Of a stretch of DNA of 64,000 nucleotides, positions 18,689 through 27,448 are shown piece after piece. Numbering within the stretch: the first letter of the stretch is position 1; each line of letters starts with the position of its first letter. The notes under the pieces were generated by a model. That model was not told the origin of the DNA and made no database searches. It saw only the letters and a list, made by a program, of their open reading frames with translations. Made by a program: the position numbers and the translations under genes. Source of the stretch: an uncultured Prochlorococcus sp. (GTDB lineage Bacteria; Cyanobacteriota; Cyanobacteriia; PCC-6307; Cyanobiaceae); the NCBI GenBank assembly GCA_902521995.1, contig CABYTO010000002.1:62001-126000 (forward strand). The letters run 5' to 3'.

Positions 18689-19864
18689 CTATAACTCTTC
18701 AAAAATTGAATTTAGCTTATCCAAAAGAATATTAATTTCTCTTCGAGAAATAACTAATGGTGGGACAATCCTTACAACATTTCCTCCTGCAGGAACTACC
18801 AGTAATCCTTTATCAAAAGCTTTTAATGTAATTTTTTTTGCATCAGCATAATCATCATTGATCACAAGACCTTGTATTAAACCTAAACCTCTTTTCCCGC
18901 TAATAATATTTGGAAAGTTTTTTGACAATTCTTCAAAACCAGCACTTAATTGTTCCCCTCTTAGATAAACATTATTGATAATATTTCTTCTATTTATTTC
19001 TTCTAATACAGTTAGGGCAGCTTTACAAGCGAATGGGTTCCCTCCAAAAGTGCTTGCATGATCACCTGGAGAAAAAATGTTGGCTTTTTCTTTTACCAAT
19101 AATGCTCCAATTGCATGACCTCCTCCTAATCCTTTAGCAAGGGTGAATCCATCAGGTTCAATTCCTAAATTCTCATAACCCCACATTTTCCCAGTTCGAC
19201 CTACTCCACTTTGGACCTCATCTAAAATGAGAAGAGAATTATATTTATCACATATTTCTCTTAGGCTTTTAAAAAATATTTTACTTCCAGGAATTACGCC
19301 GCCTTCGCCTTGTATTGGTTCAACTAAAACGCCGGAAATTTTTTGATCGTTATTTTCACACTCTTCAAATAATTTTTTTACCGAATCAAAATTGTTAAAT
19401 TTAAAAAATTTGAACCCTTCAATCATTGGTTCGAAACCTTTTTGATATTTTGGTTGTCCAGTGGCACTCAAGGCTGCAAGCGTCCTTCCATGGAAGCTGG
19501 ATTCTGCTGCGAGAATAATTGATTCCTTACCTTTATTTGTTTTATTTCCATATTTTTTAATTAATTTAATTGCTGATTCATTTGCTTCCGCACCACTATT
19601 ACAGAAAAAGACGCTTTTAGCACAACTCATATTTGTTAAAGTTCTGCTTAATTGTTCTTGTTCTTCAATGTTGTAGAGATTAGAAATGTGCTGAATCTTT
19701 TTTAGTTGAGTTGATAACTTTCTTCTTAAAACTCTGTCGCTATGTCCAAGACTACAAGTTGCTATACCAGCGACTGCATCAAGATACCTTTTACCTGTTT
19801 TGTCCCATAGCCAACAACCTTTTCCTTTCTTGAAAGATATATCGAATCGACTATAGGTATTCAT
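18689..19864 (-). CDS. argD: Acetylornithine aminotransferase
   Basis: 391 residues from the ATG at 19864. The N-terminus MNTYSRFDISFKKGKG matches the family start. PLP sites are present: FCNSGAEANESAIK, LILDEVQSGVGRTGK and the Schiff-base lysine in TLAKGLGGGHAIGA. The enzyme works in arginine synthesis; argF lies at 59.1 kb. The frame is open further upstream into a tRNA-Leu gene, but those codons are tRNA sequence. The ATG lies only five bases after the tRNA 3' end, so the mRNA may be released by tRNA processing. Confidence 0.95.
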   Translation of the reverse strand: MNTYSRFDISFKKGKGCWLWDKTGKRYLDAVAGIATCSLGHSDRVLRRKLSTQLKKIQHISNLYNIEEQEQLSRTLTNMSCAKSVFFCNSGAEANESAIKLIKKYGNKTNKGKESIILAAESSFHGRTLAALSATGQPKYQKGFEPMIEGFKFFKFNNFDSVKKLFEECENNDQKISGVLVEPIQGEGGVIPGSKIFFKSLREICDKYNSLLILDEVQSGVGRTGKMWGYENLGIEPDGFTLAKGLGGGHAIGALLVKEKANIFSPGDHASTFGGNPFACKAALTVLEEINRRNIINNVYLRGEQLSAGFEELSKNFPNIISGKRGLGLIQGLVINDDYADAKKITLKAFDKGLLVVPAGGNVVRIVPPLVISRREINILLDKLNSIFEEL

Positions 19865-19869
19865 TAAAG

Positions 19870-19951
19870 TGGGAGCGGTCGGACTTGAACCGACATACCC
19901 GAAGGTGCCGCATTTTGAGTGCGGTGCGTCTACCAATTCCACCACGCTCCC
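19870..19951 (-). tRNA. trnL: tRNA-Leu (anticodon CAA)
   Basis: Acceptor GGGAGCG pairs with CGCTCCC, and the anticodon loop is CTCAAAA between CCGCA and TGCGG, giving anticodon CAA. A long variable arm (GCACCTTCGGGTATG region) marks a class II leucine tRNA. The T arm has GGTTCAAGTCC. CCA is not encoded. It is directly upstream of argD. Confidence 0.96.
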
Positions 19952-20230
19952 AAGTCTTTTGAAAAATTGAACTTTTTTATTATAACAAAAATCAACTTAT
20001 TGACTATTGTTTTGGTCAAGGAATAGTTATCAAGATAACGTTTTTTTATAGTTAATCTTTTCGATAAAATCATAGAATTATTTATTGCATTTGCTGACAA
20101 GAAATGAGGGTAAAAAGAAAATTTAAACATTTCTGATACATTATTGTGATTAAATACGCTACAAAGTCTTTTTTAAAAGGAGATAGCTTCATAATTAGTA
20201 ATATTGTGTTATATTTGATAAAAAAAGCAA

Positions 20231-20338
20231 ATGTCTCAAACTCAAGCTAAAAAATTATCCTTTAAATTTATCTCTTATCTTTTTATTGCAGTAACTATTC
20301 TTACAACATTCGGATCTAATAACGGAACCTGGGCATGA
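20231..20338 (+). CDS. Tiny putative membrane protein (35 aa), first of an overlapping pair
   Basis: An ATG frame of 35 codons reads MSQTQAKKLSFKF, then a hydrophobic helix ISYLFIAVTILTTFG, then SNNGTWA. The polar, lysine-bearing N-terminus, single helix and short end look like a small thylakoid or photosystem-type subunit, but I cannot name it. Its TGA overlaps the ATG of the next tiny gene (ATGA), which argues that both are real. The upstream 100 bases are AT-rich and could hold a promoter. Confidence 0.6.
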   Translation: MSQTQAKKLSFKFISYLFIAVTILTTFGSNNGTWA

Positions 20339-20445
20339 ACGAATTCAAATTTAATGGTTTAAATAAAATTTGGTCTAATCGCTTTCTTGTTTTATTTATA
20401 TTATTTTTGGGTTGTATTTCACTAATCAATATTGCTTACGTTTGA
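20335..20445 (+). CDS. Tiny putative membrane protein (36 aa), second of an overlapping pair
   Basis: 36 codons beginning MNEFKFNGLNKIWSNRF, followed by one helix VLFILFLGCISLINIAYV that runs to the C-terminus. It starts inside the stop of the preceding tiny gene (ATGA), a classic sign of translational coupling, and ends 38 bases before the convergent murA stop. No family recognised; single-helix proteins of this size are common in cytochrome b6f, NDH-1 and photosystems. Confidence 0.58.
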   Translation: MNEFKFNGLNKIWSNRFLVLFILFLGCISLINIAYV

Positions 20446-20483
20446 ATCAACTTTCTTAGTTTTAAAAATATATTTGGAAAAGA

Positions 20484-21854
20484 CTAAGCTACTTCAAGTT
20501 TTGAAAGATTCTCAGATCTCGATTCAATTTTATATCCTTTCTCCTCAAAAGTATTTTCTCTGATCTTTCTAATTATTTTTACGCCTAAATTTTTTAGTTT
20601 TAATTCAAAATTTTCATAACCTCTATCTAGATGTTCTAATCCATAGAAATTACTACTACCTTTTGCGATGATTCCTGCAATTATTAATGCAGCTGATGAT
20701 CTTAAATCTGAGCCAACTAGATTCATTCCATTAATTGTTTTAACACCTTTGATGTGAGCTACGTTTTTGTTTAGTTTTATACTGGCACCCATTTCATTAA
20801 GTAAATAAATATGATTCATTCTGTTTTCAAAAATTGTTTCAGTTATCTTTGATTCACCATTTGCGATTGTCATTAGAGTTGTAAATGGTGCCTGTAAATC
20901 AGTAGGAAAGCCTGGGAAAGGAGCTGTTTCAATATCTACTCCTTTAATCTCTTTACTCTTGATAGAAATCGAATTACCTTTAATCGTAATTTTACTCCCA
21001 CTCTCTTGAAGCTTATTAGTGACAGCTTCAAGATGATGAGGGATTACTGGAGAAATTGTTATTGAAGAGGAAGTTGCAGCAGCAGCTATTAGAAAAGTTC
21101 CAGCTTCTATTCGGTCTGGAATTACTTTATGGGTACATCCGCCAAGTTTATTAACACCATCAATAATAATTGTTTCTTTACCGGAGTCATAAATTTTTGC
21201 CCCCATTTTATTAAGCATTTGGCATAAATCTTGAACTTCAGGCTCTCTAGCAGCATTTTCAATAGTAGTTCTTCCTTTGGCTAAAGATGCTGCCATAATT
21301 AAAGTTTCAGTCGCACCTACACTTGGACAATTTAATTTAATATGAGTGCCATGAAGTCTATTTTTGTTCCCCCTTGTTTTTGCCTTTACAATTCCCTCTT
21401 CAATAATAATGTCTGCTCCTAGTGCGATTAATCCATTAATGTGCTCGTCTATTGGCCTTGAACCAATATTGCATCCACCTGGTAACGGTACTTGAGCTTC
21501 TCCAAATTTAGTTAATAGTGCACCTATACAAAAGAAACTAGCTCTTAATCCTTTAACAAGTTCATATGGAAGTTCTTTAATCGAAATAGTTGTTGGATCT
21601 ATTTCTAGACGGTTGTTTTTACGAACTAAATTCACTCCTAAATTCTTTAAGATATTCCCCATCTTTTCAATATCAGTGAGAAAAGGTACATTTTCAAGAA
21701 TTATTTTTTCATTAGTTAGCAATGATGAGGCTAATAAAACTAAGGCGGAATTCTTTGCACCACTTATTTCAACTATTCCATTTAACTTGCCTTGGCCAAG
21801 AATCTTTAAATTTTGCGATTTAAGATATGACGTCGTTTTGCTTCCGCAAATCAT
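20484..21854 (-). CDS. murA: UDP-N-acetylglucosamine 1-carboxyvinyltransferase
   Basis: 456 residues, EPSP-synthase fold. Motifs: VEISGAKNSALVLLASSLL, LRASFFCIGALL, and the active-site cysteine in PLPGGCNIGSRPIDEH. DLRSSAALIIAGIIAKG and EHLDRGYENFELKL lie near the end. It catalyses the first committed step of peptidoglycan synthesis with phosphoenolpyruvate. A Cys (not Asp) at the active site predicts fosfomycin sensitivity by family rules. About 25 extra residues follow the usual C-terminus. Confidence 0.96.
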   Translation of the reverse strand: MICGSKTTSYLKSQNLKILGQGKLNGIVEISGAKNSALVLLASSLLTNEKIILENVPFLTDIEKMGNILKNLGVNLVRKNNRLEIDPTTISIKELPYELVKGLRASFFCIGALLTKFGEAQVPLPGGCNIGSRPIDEHINGLIALGADIIIEEGIVKAKTRGNKNRLHGTHIKLNCPSVGATETLIMAASLAKGRTTIENAAREPEVQDLCQMLNKMGAKIYDSGKETIIIDGVNKLGGCTHKVIPDRIEAGTFLIAAAATSSSITISPVIPHHLEAVTNKLQESGSKITIKGNSISIKSKEIKGVDIETAPFPGFPTDLQAPFTTLMTIANGESKITETIFENRMNHIYLLNEMGASIKLNKNVAHIKGVKTINGMNLVGSDLRSSAALIIAGIIAKGSSNFYGLEHLDRGYENFELKLKNLGVKIIRKIRENTFEEKGYKIESRSENLSKLEVA

Positions 21855-22043
21855 TAAGACTTAATTGATTAAATTCATCATGACAAACTAATAATATTAA
21901 GTCCACCCTATGTAACGTCATGAATATTAATTAAAAGTGAAAATGTATTTTTTGATTTCTTGGGAAATAAAAATTTAATAAATAATTGATCAAAATATTT
22001 ATATAATTAAAATATAGTTGATAACAAATTTTTCAAAATACTC

Positions 22044-22886
22044 ATAGAAAATACTTTTTTAAAAATAACTAGTAAAAACAATAATCTAGTTAAAAGGTTT
22101 AGATCATTTAAAAGAGGATCATCTCCAAAAGATCAAGACTTTTTTTGCATAGAGGGTACACATCTCATTGAAGAATTGCTGAAGTCTGGAAAAAATCCCT
22201 CTAATATTTTAGTTACCGAAAAATGGCTAAGAAAGAATCAAAATCTAAGCAAAAAATTTGATGAGTCATTAATAAATATTGTCTCAGAGGAAGTCTTGGC
22301 ATCTGCGATTTCAACAATTAATCCAGATGGGATAGCAGCTTTAGTTGAGATTTCAGCAATACCTAATTACCAATTTAATAGAACAGATGATTTTGTTCTT
22401 GTTCTCGACAGAATTCAAGATCCTGGGAATATGGGTAATCTCTTTAGAACTGCTTTAGCTGCGGGTGTTAATGCAATTTTTTTAGCTGGAGGTGCGCACC
22501 CATTAGGCCAAAAGGTATTAAGAGCATCCTCAGGTGCAGTTTTTCATCTGCCATTTTTAAGATTTGATGGCATTGAAGAACAAATATTAAATTCTTTACT
22601 TAAGTCTTTGTCTGAATTATCAAATGTAGGATTTAAGATTTTCTCTACTAGTAGCCATAATGAGAATTCAAAAAAACCTTCAAAACCTTACTGGGAAGTT
22701 GATTGGTCTAGACGTACAGCATTAATTTTGGGTAATGAAGGCCAAGGTATTCATAAAAAAATTCAAGAAGCTTTTAATGAAACAATTACAATTCCGCATA
22801 GCGAGATTGTAGAATCATTGAATGTGGCTTGTGTTGCAGTTCCGTTATTACTAGAACGAAAAAGAGTCGCATACACCTCTAAATAA
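22044..22886 (+). CDS. SpoU/TrmH-family rRNA (or tRNA) 2'-O-methyltransferase, start codon unusual
   Basis: The SPOUT domain is clear: VLVLDRIQDPGNMGNLFRTA (motif 1), ALILGNEGQGI (motif 2) and IPHSEIVESLNVACVAVPLL (motif 3). The conserved substrate-binding N-terminus also is present upstream: ITSKNNNLVKRFRSF, then DFFCIEGTHLIEELLKSG. This part has no ATG, GTG or TTG between an in-frame TAA (about 22008-22010) and residue LLKSG; the first usual start (TTG 22176) would cut the domain. I place the start at ATA 22044 (ENTFLKITSKN) as the most likely site, but ATA at 22038 or 22062 are alternatives. Twelve bases before lpd. Confidence 0.8.
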   Translation: MENTFLKITSKNNNLVKRFRSFKRGSSPKDQDFFCIEGTHLIEELLKSGKNPSNILVTEKWLRKNQNLSKKFDESLINIVSEEVLASAISTINPDGIAALVEISAIPNYQFNRTDDFVLVLDRIQDPGNMGNLFRTALAAGVNAIFLAGGAHPLGQKVLRASSGAVFHLPFLRFDGIEEQILNSLLKSLSELSNVGFKIFSTSSHNENSKKPSKPYWEVDWSRRTALILGNEGQGIHKKIQEAFNETITIPHSEIVESLNVACVAVPLLLERKRVAYTSK

Positions 22887-22897
22887 ATAAATAAAAA

Positions 22898-24337
22898 GTG
22901 ACTGATTCAAGTTTTGATTTTGATTTAATCGTAATAGGAGCAGGATATGGAGGTTTTGATGCCGCTAAACATGCTGCTGGTAAGGGGCTGAAAGTCGCAA
23001 TAGTAGAATCTTCAGATATGGGAGGCACTTGTGTTAACAAGGGTTGTGTTCCATCTAAAGCTCTTTTGGCTGCAAGTGGAAAAGTCAGAGAAATAGCTAA
23101 TTATGAACATTTAGCTAAATTTGGTATACATGCTTCACCAGTAAGGTTCGAGAGATCAAAAATTGCAGATCATGCAAATAATTTAGTTTTAAATGTTAGA
23201 GAAAATTTAACAAAAACTCTTAAAAGGAGTGGAGTTGAAATTATTTTGGGCATTGGAAGAATTGAAGGAAATCAAAAAGTTGGTGTAAGAGATAAAAACG
23301 GAATTGATAAAATTTTCACATGTAAGAATATTGTTATAGCAACTGGCTCTTCTCCTTTTGTGCCCCGTGGAATTACTTTGGATAATAGGACAGTATTTAC
23401 TAGCGATGATGCGGTTAAACTTGAGTGGCTTCCAAGATGGATAGCAATTATTGGAAGTGGATATATAGGTCTTGAATTTGCCGATGTTTATACCGCGCTT
23501 GGTTGTGAAGTTACCATGATCGAGGCTCTGGAGAATATTATGCCAACATTTGATCCAGACATCACTAAAATTGCTAAGAAGAACCTTATTCAAGCAAGAG
23601 ATATAGAAACAAAATCAAATGTCTTTGCGACAAAAATAACACCTGGATGCCCTGTAAAAATAGAACTGACTGATGCAAAATCTAAGGAAGTAGTAGAAAC
23701 TTTAGAAGTTGACGCTGTACTAGTCGCAACTGGCAGAACTCCTAATAGTAATAACTTAAATCTTGAGTCGGTTGGTATTGAAACAGTAAAAGGTTTCATT
23801 CCTGTAGATGATCAAATGAGAGTTAAGAATGGTGATGAAATAATACCTAACATTTGGGCTGTTGGAGATGTAACGGGCAAACTAATGCTTGCCCATACAG
23901 CTGCAGCCCAGGGTACTATTGCTGTTGATAATATTTGCGGTGGTAATGTCGAAATTAACTATCAAAGTATCCCCGCAGCAACCTTTACTCACCCAGAGAT
24001 AAGTTCAGTTGGTCTCTCTGAAGTTGAAGCTAAAGAGATATCTACAAAAGAAAATTTTACTTTGGGAATTGTCAAAAGTTTCTTTAAGGCTAATTCAAAA
24101 GCATTGGCTGAATTAGAGAGTGATGGATTGCTAAAGTTGATTTTCAACAAAGATAATGGGAAAGTATTAGGGGCCCATATTTTTGGGTTACATGCAGCTG
24201 ATTTAATTCAAGAAATTTCAAACGCTATTTCAAGGAACCAAGATGTAATTGAATTATCTAAAGAAGTTCATACTCATCCTACACTTAGTGAAGTAGTTGA
24301 GGTCGCATACAAACAGGCGGCTTCCCAAATAAAATAA
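22898..24337 (+). CDS. lpd: Dihydrolipoamide dehydrogenase (E3)
   Basis: 479 residues. The FAD motif VIGAGYGGFDAAKHAAGKG lies at about 12-30, the redox disulfide in GGTCVNKGCVPSKALL, a second dinucleotide site in IAIIGSGYIGLEFADV, and the C-terminal dimer part has HTHPTLSEVVEVA with the catalytic His-Glu. It serves pyruvate dehydrogenase, whose E1 alpha subunit is at 32.9 kb. GTG start at 22898. It is followed 13 bases later by trpC. Confidence 0.96.
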   Translation: MTDSSFDFDLIVIGAGYGGFDAAKHAAGKGLKVAIVESSDMGGTCVNKGCVPSKALLAASGKVREIANYEHLAKFGIHASPVRFERSKIADHANNLVLNVRENLTKTLKRSGVEIILGIGRIEGNQKVGVRDKNGIDKIFTCKNIVIATGSSPFVPRGITLDNRTVFTSDDAVKLEWLPRWIAIIGSGYIGLEFADVYTALGCEVTMIEALENIMPTFDPDITKIAKKNLIQARDIETKSNVFATKITPGCPVKIELTDAKSKEVVETLEVDAVLVATGRTPNSNNLNLESVGIETVKGFIPVDDQMRVKNGDEIIPNIWAVGDVTGKLMLAHTAAAQGTIAVDNICGGNVEINYQSIPAATFTHPEISSVGLSEVEAKEISTKENFTLGIVKSFFKANSKALAELESDGLLKLIFNKDNGKVLGAHIFGLHAADLIQEISNAISRNQDVIELSKEVHTHPTLSEVVEVAYKQAASQIK

Positions 24338-24349
24338 TATTTAAAATTA

Positions 24350-25237
24350 ATGGAGATAAGACGCAGGCCACCAAATCCAACAGTAAGGGTAGAAAATTTA
24401 GAATATGCTGTACCTCATAGAGAAGCACAAGCAAAAAACATTCTGGAAGAAATTGTATGGCACAAGGATATTGAAATTAAGAATTTTAAAAAAATAGTCT
24501 CTTTAGAAGATCTCATCAAAAAGATTGAAAAACTTCCTATTCCTAAAGATTTTTACAAAAATATCTTGGAGTCAAAAATAAAACCAGGAGTTATTGCTGA
24601 AATAAAAAAAGCTAGTCCGAGTAAAGGAGTTATTAGAAAAGATTTTAACCCTGAAAACATAGCAATTTGTTATGAAGGATTAGGTGTATCATGTATATCA
24701 GTACTTACCGATAAAAGGTTTTTTCAAGGTAGTTATGAAATACTCGAAACTGTAAGGAAATCAACTAATCTCCCTCTACTCTGCAAAGATTTTATTATTT
24801 CTGCTTATCAGATTTATAAAGCAAGGGTATCTGGTGCTGATGCAATATTATTGATCGCTGCGATTTTAAATGATGATGATTTAATTTATTTAAAGAAAAT
24901 AGCTGATAATTTAAAGATGAGTGTTCTTGTTGAAGTCCATAACTCTAATGAATTAGAAAGGATTCTAAAGTTAAAATCTTTTAATTTGATTGGAATAAAT
25001 AATAGGGACTTAAAGACTTTTAAAACGGATTTAAAAACATCAAAAGAATTGATGCATACATATGCAGATATATTTTTAAAACAAAATATTATTCCCATAA
25101 GTGAATCTGGAATTAATTGTGCCGAAGATTTAGAATCGCTTAGATCTATTGGAATAATGGGAGTATTAATTGGTGAAACTTTTATGAGAGAAACTGATAT
25201 TGAACAATCGTTCAAGAAAATATTTAACTCAATTTAA
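24350..25237 (+). CDS. trpC: Indole-3-glycerol phosphate synthase
   Basis: 295 residues. The catalytic lysines appear in [15 protein letters not shown] and [11 protein letters not shown], and the phosphate site in [12 protein letters not shown] and [10 protein letters not shown] 45-residue N-terminal extension ([19 protein letters not shown]) precedes the barrel, as in other cyanobacterial enzymes. It catalyses ring closure in tryptophan synthesis. It probably shares a transcript with lpd (13-base gap). Confidence 0.96.
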   Translation: MEIRRRPPNPTVRVENLEYAVPHREAQAKNILEEIVWHKDIEIKNFKKIVSLEDLIKKIEKLPIPKDFYKNILESKIKPGVIAEIKKASPSKGVIRKDFNPENIAICYEGLGVSCISVLTDKRFFQGSYEILETVRKSTNLPLLCKDFIISAYQIYKARVSGADAILLIAAILNDDDLIYLKKIADNLKMSVLVEVHNSNELERILKLKSFNLIGINNRDLKTFKTDLKTSKELMHTYADIFLKQNIIPISESGINCAEDLESLRSIGIMGVLIGETFMRETDIEQSFKKIFNSI

Positions 25238-25292
25238 TATTGACTTCAAATCGTGCTATAAAATTTAATAAACAAAGTTGTACTGAATATAT

Positions 25293-25964
25293 ATGCAGGC
25301 TGTAATTTTAACAGGTATAGTTGCAGGATTTGTGCATGTAGTTAGTGGTGCTGATCATCTAATTGCAATGGCACCAGCAGCGATTAATAATCCCCAAAAA
25401 GCTCTTAAAAATAGTTTCTCATGGGGCTTGGGACATTCTTCAGGAGTCCTCTTGTTAGCTTTTCTAGCGATTTTTATTAAGGATATTACGCCATTAAACA
25501 AATTTTCTAGTATTGCCGAATTCCTAGTTGGAATTTCACTTCTAATTGTTGGAGTATTTGCTATAAAAAATTCTTTTCAATTAAGTATCCATTCGCATTC
25601 CCATAAGCATGAGAATGGAATTGCCCATCGTCACTTTCACTTTCATGTTAAGGAACAAAAAAATAATAATAAGCACTCACATGCTTTGACTGGTTTAGGT
25701 ATGCTTCACGGTATAGCTGGAGGTTCACATTTTCTTGCAGTTCTTCCTGCTTTAGCACTACCTTTAACAAGCGCTTTCTTATATTTGATTTCATATTTGA
25801 TTGGTTCACTAATAAGTATGAATCTTTTTACTTGTTTAATTTCTTTTACTACCTTTAAAGCAAGTCAAAAATTTATTAAAAGATTAATAGCTGTTGCAGG
25901 AGGGCTTTCCTTTTCTTTGGGATTATTTTGGATTCAAAGAAGTGCTTCTGTTTTTTTGAATTAA
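25293..25964 (+). CDS. Putative nickel transporter (UreH / NicO-type)
   Basis: 223 residues with about six membrane helices. The N-terminal helix carries HVVSGADHLIAMAPAA, a H-x5-DH signature of the nickel/cobalt transporter group, and LGMLHGIAGGSHFLAVLPAL repeats the pattern. A cytoplasmic or periplasmic loop at about 100-130 is very rich in histidine (HSHSHKHENGIAHRHFHFH), a likely metal buffer. Its 3' end overlaps the convergent sodX by 42 bases. Placement beside sodX and sodN strongly suggests nickel supply for Ni-SOD; uptake versus efflux cannot be read from sequence. Confidence 0.85.
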   Translation: MQAVILTGIVAGFVHVVSGADHLIAMAPAAINNPQKALKNSFSWGLGHSSGVLLLAFLAIFIKDITPLNKFSSIAEFLVGISLLIVGVFAIKNSFQLSIHSHSHKHENGIAHRHFHFHVKEQKNNNKHSHALTGLGMLHGIAGGSHFLAVLPALALPLTSAFLYLISYLIGSLISMNLFTCLISFTTFKASQKFIKRLIAVAGGLSFSLGLFWIQRSASVFLN

Positions 25965-26324
25965 AAAATTTTTTAATTTAGGAATAATTAATTTAGAGGT
26001 GACAATCCCAATTATTTTTTCGTTACTGATTAATCCAAATTTATTACTATCTTCGCTAAATTCAATATTGTCGCCAATAACCTCAACATTATTTTGATTT
26101 ACTGAATTTATCCTTTTAATTATATTTTTATTTTTAGTTGGATGATTAAAAATAACTATTTGTCGATTTTTAAGTATTGATTTATTCTTTTTATATTTTT
26201 TAAAAAATACAATGTCACCCTCTTTTAGGTAAGGAAACATCGATTCACCACTAATAATAGCGGTTTTTCTTAAACCTAAAAAAAATAAAATAAAATCAAA
26301 AAAAATATTGAAAATAACTCTGAT
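25923..26324 (-). CDS. sodX: Nickel-type superoxide dismutase maturation protease
   Basis: An S26 signal-peptidase-like protein of about 133 residues. An N-terminal hydrophobic stretch (FNIFFDFILFFLGL) leads to the catalytic serine motif ISGESMFPYLKEGDIVFF, then FNHPTKNKNIIKRI with the catalytic lysine region and GDNIEFSEDSNKFG. It removes the propeptide of SodN so that the mature protein begins with histidine. The ATG at 26240 lies inside the active-site motif, after the serine, so it cannot be the start. The frame opens with ATC at 26324, overlapping the sodN stop as TAATC; I use that. Confidence 0.82.
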   Translation of the reverse strand: MRVIFNIFFDFILFFLGLRKTAIISGESMFPYLKEGDIVFFKKYKKNKSILKNRQIVIFNHPTKNKNIIKRINSVNQNNVEVIGDNIEFSEDSNKFGLISNEKIIGIVTSKLIIPKLKNFLIQKNRSTSLNPK

Positions 26325-26797
26325 TAACTAGCTTTTACAAAAGCGTCTGATCTTCCTTTTGAAGCCCAGAAAATATTATGAATTTTTTCTACATAACTCA
26401 TGAGTTCTTCAGCTTGGGCTAAGTCAATATTAACTTTGCATGCACTGCATAATTTAGCCGCCTTCCAAATGGTTTCATGTAAGTCTGGATAAGTTTCTAA
26501 GTGAACTGGTTTAAAGTAATCTGTCCACAAAATTAGAATCTCTTTCTTTGTTTCTTTTGCTTGCTCTTCTTTAACTGCAACATATCTAGAAAATGTATTA
26601 CTGTATGTAGCCCATTCTGCTGAATCAGTGCTAGAAGGAGCTTCTAATGCAATAAGTTTTTTTGTCATTGATAAAACTGCTTCAGCTGCAACTCTCGTAG
26701 ATGCTGGGTCATAAACACCACAAGGACCATCGCAGTGAGCATGGACTGTCATTGGGGAATTTTTATCTAGAAAAGAATTGATGAATTTACTTAACAT
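26324..26797 (-). CDS. sodN: Nickel superoxide dismutase
   Basis: 157 residues. After a 20-residue propeptide ending TVHA comes the nickel hook HCDGPCGVYDP: His1, Cys2 and Cys6 of the mature chain bind nickel. The four-helix bundle region follows (VAAEAVLSMTKKLIALE; EILILWTDYFKP). It disproportionates superoxide with a nickel centre, replacing Fe/Mn enzymes in low-iron marine cyanobacteria. No Sec signal peptide is seen. Its stop overlaps the presumed start of sodX, and the transporter lies beyond. Confidence 0.97.
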   Translation of the reverse strand: MLSKFINSFLDKNSPMTVHAHCDGPCGVYDPASTRVAAEAVLSMTKKLIALEAPSSTDSAEWATYSNTFSRYVAVKEEQAKETKKEILILWTDYFKPVHLETYPDLHETIWKAAKLCSACKVNIDLAQAEELMSYVEKIHNIFWASKGRSDAFVKAS

Positions 26798-26875
26798 TTC
26801 AAATATTTGGAGTTGTATATATATTACTTGGAGATTAACTAAATTGAAAAGTCTTAGATATTTTTCTTACTTAAT

Positions 26876-27448
26876 TTAATTGACTTTTAATAATTCAACT
26901 TCAAATATTAAAGTCGCATTAGCAGGTATTACATTTCCAGCTCCTCTTGATCCATATCCAAGTTCAGGAGGTATTGTTAATTTTCTTTTGCCTCCAACTT
27001 TCATGCCTGCTACACCTTCGTCCCAACCTTTTATTACTCGTCCAGCACCCAAGGGAAAGCTGAATGGAGCTCTGCCGATACTGGTATCAAATTGTGTCCC
27101 GTCTTCTAGTGTTCCTGTGTAATTTACAGTAACTGTTTGCCCAGCACTAGCCTCATCTCCTTCCCCGTTTACGATATCTACAATAATTAGACCACTTTCT
27201 GTAGTCCTTGAATTGTTGTCTGATGGTGTTTCTTCTGCCATAGCGAAAAGTATAGGATTTGGGTCATATGGGTCTAGTTCAAATAAATTATTATTTGAGA
27301 CATTTGATGATTTTGTAACAGGTGTTCTTTGAATTGACTGAGTTTCTGATTCAGCAGCATTAACAATTTGAGGTGAATTGAATTGACTGAAAAGAGTTAA
27401 TGAAACACAAAAAACAAAAACTGCAAAACTGATAAAGACTTCTTTCAC
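26876..27448 (-). CDS. FKBP-type peptidyl-prolyl isomerase, exported
   Basis: 190 residues. An N-terminal hydrophobic helix (about 4-22, [19 protein letters not shown]) suggests export or anchoring. A low-complexity linker follows, then the FKBP domain at about 83-190: [37 protein letters not shown], and [15 protein letters not shown]. It catalyses proline isomerisation during folding in the periplasm or lumen. It is divergent from lnt and stands apart from sodN by 78 bases. Confidence 0.93.
   Translation of the reverse strand: MKEVFISFAVFVFCVSLTLFSQFNSPQIVNAAESETQSIQRTPVTKSSNVSNNNLFELDPYDPNPILFAMAEETPSDNNSRTTESGLIIVDIVNGEGDEASAGQTVTVNYTGTLEDGTQFDTSIGRAPFSFPLGAGRVIKGWDEGVAGMKVGGKRKLTIPPELGYGSRGAGNVIPANATLIFEVELLKVN

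Noticed and set aside
19865-19945. N-terminal extension of argD beginning MVELVDAPHSKC
   Set aside because: This part is the tRNA-Leu gene read as protein; the family start MNTYSRFD matches ATG 19864.
23207-23799. Two minus-strand frames (128 and 69 codons) inside lpd
   Set aside because: Antisense to a conserved coding region, low-complexity shadows.
26238-26240. ATG 26240 as sodX start
   Set aside because: It falls within the serine motif after the catalytic serine, so the product would be inactive.
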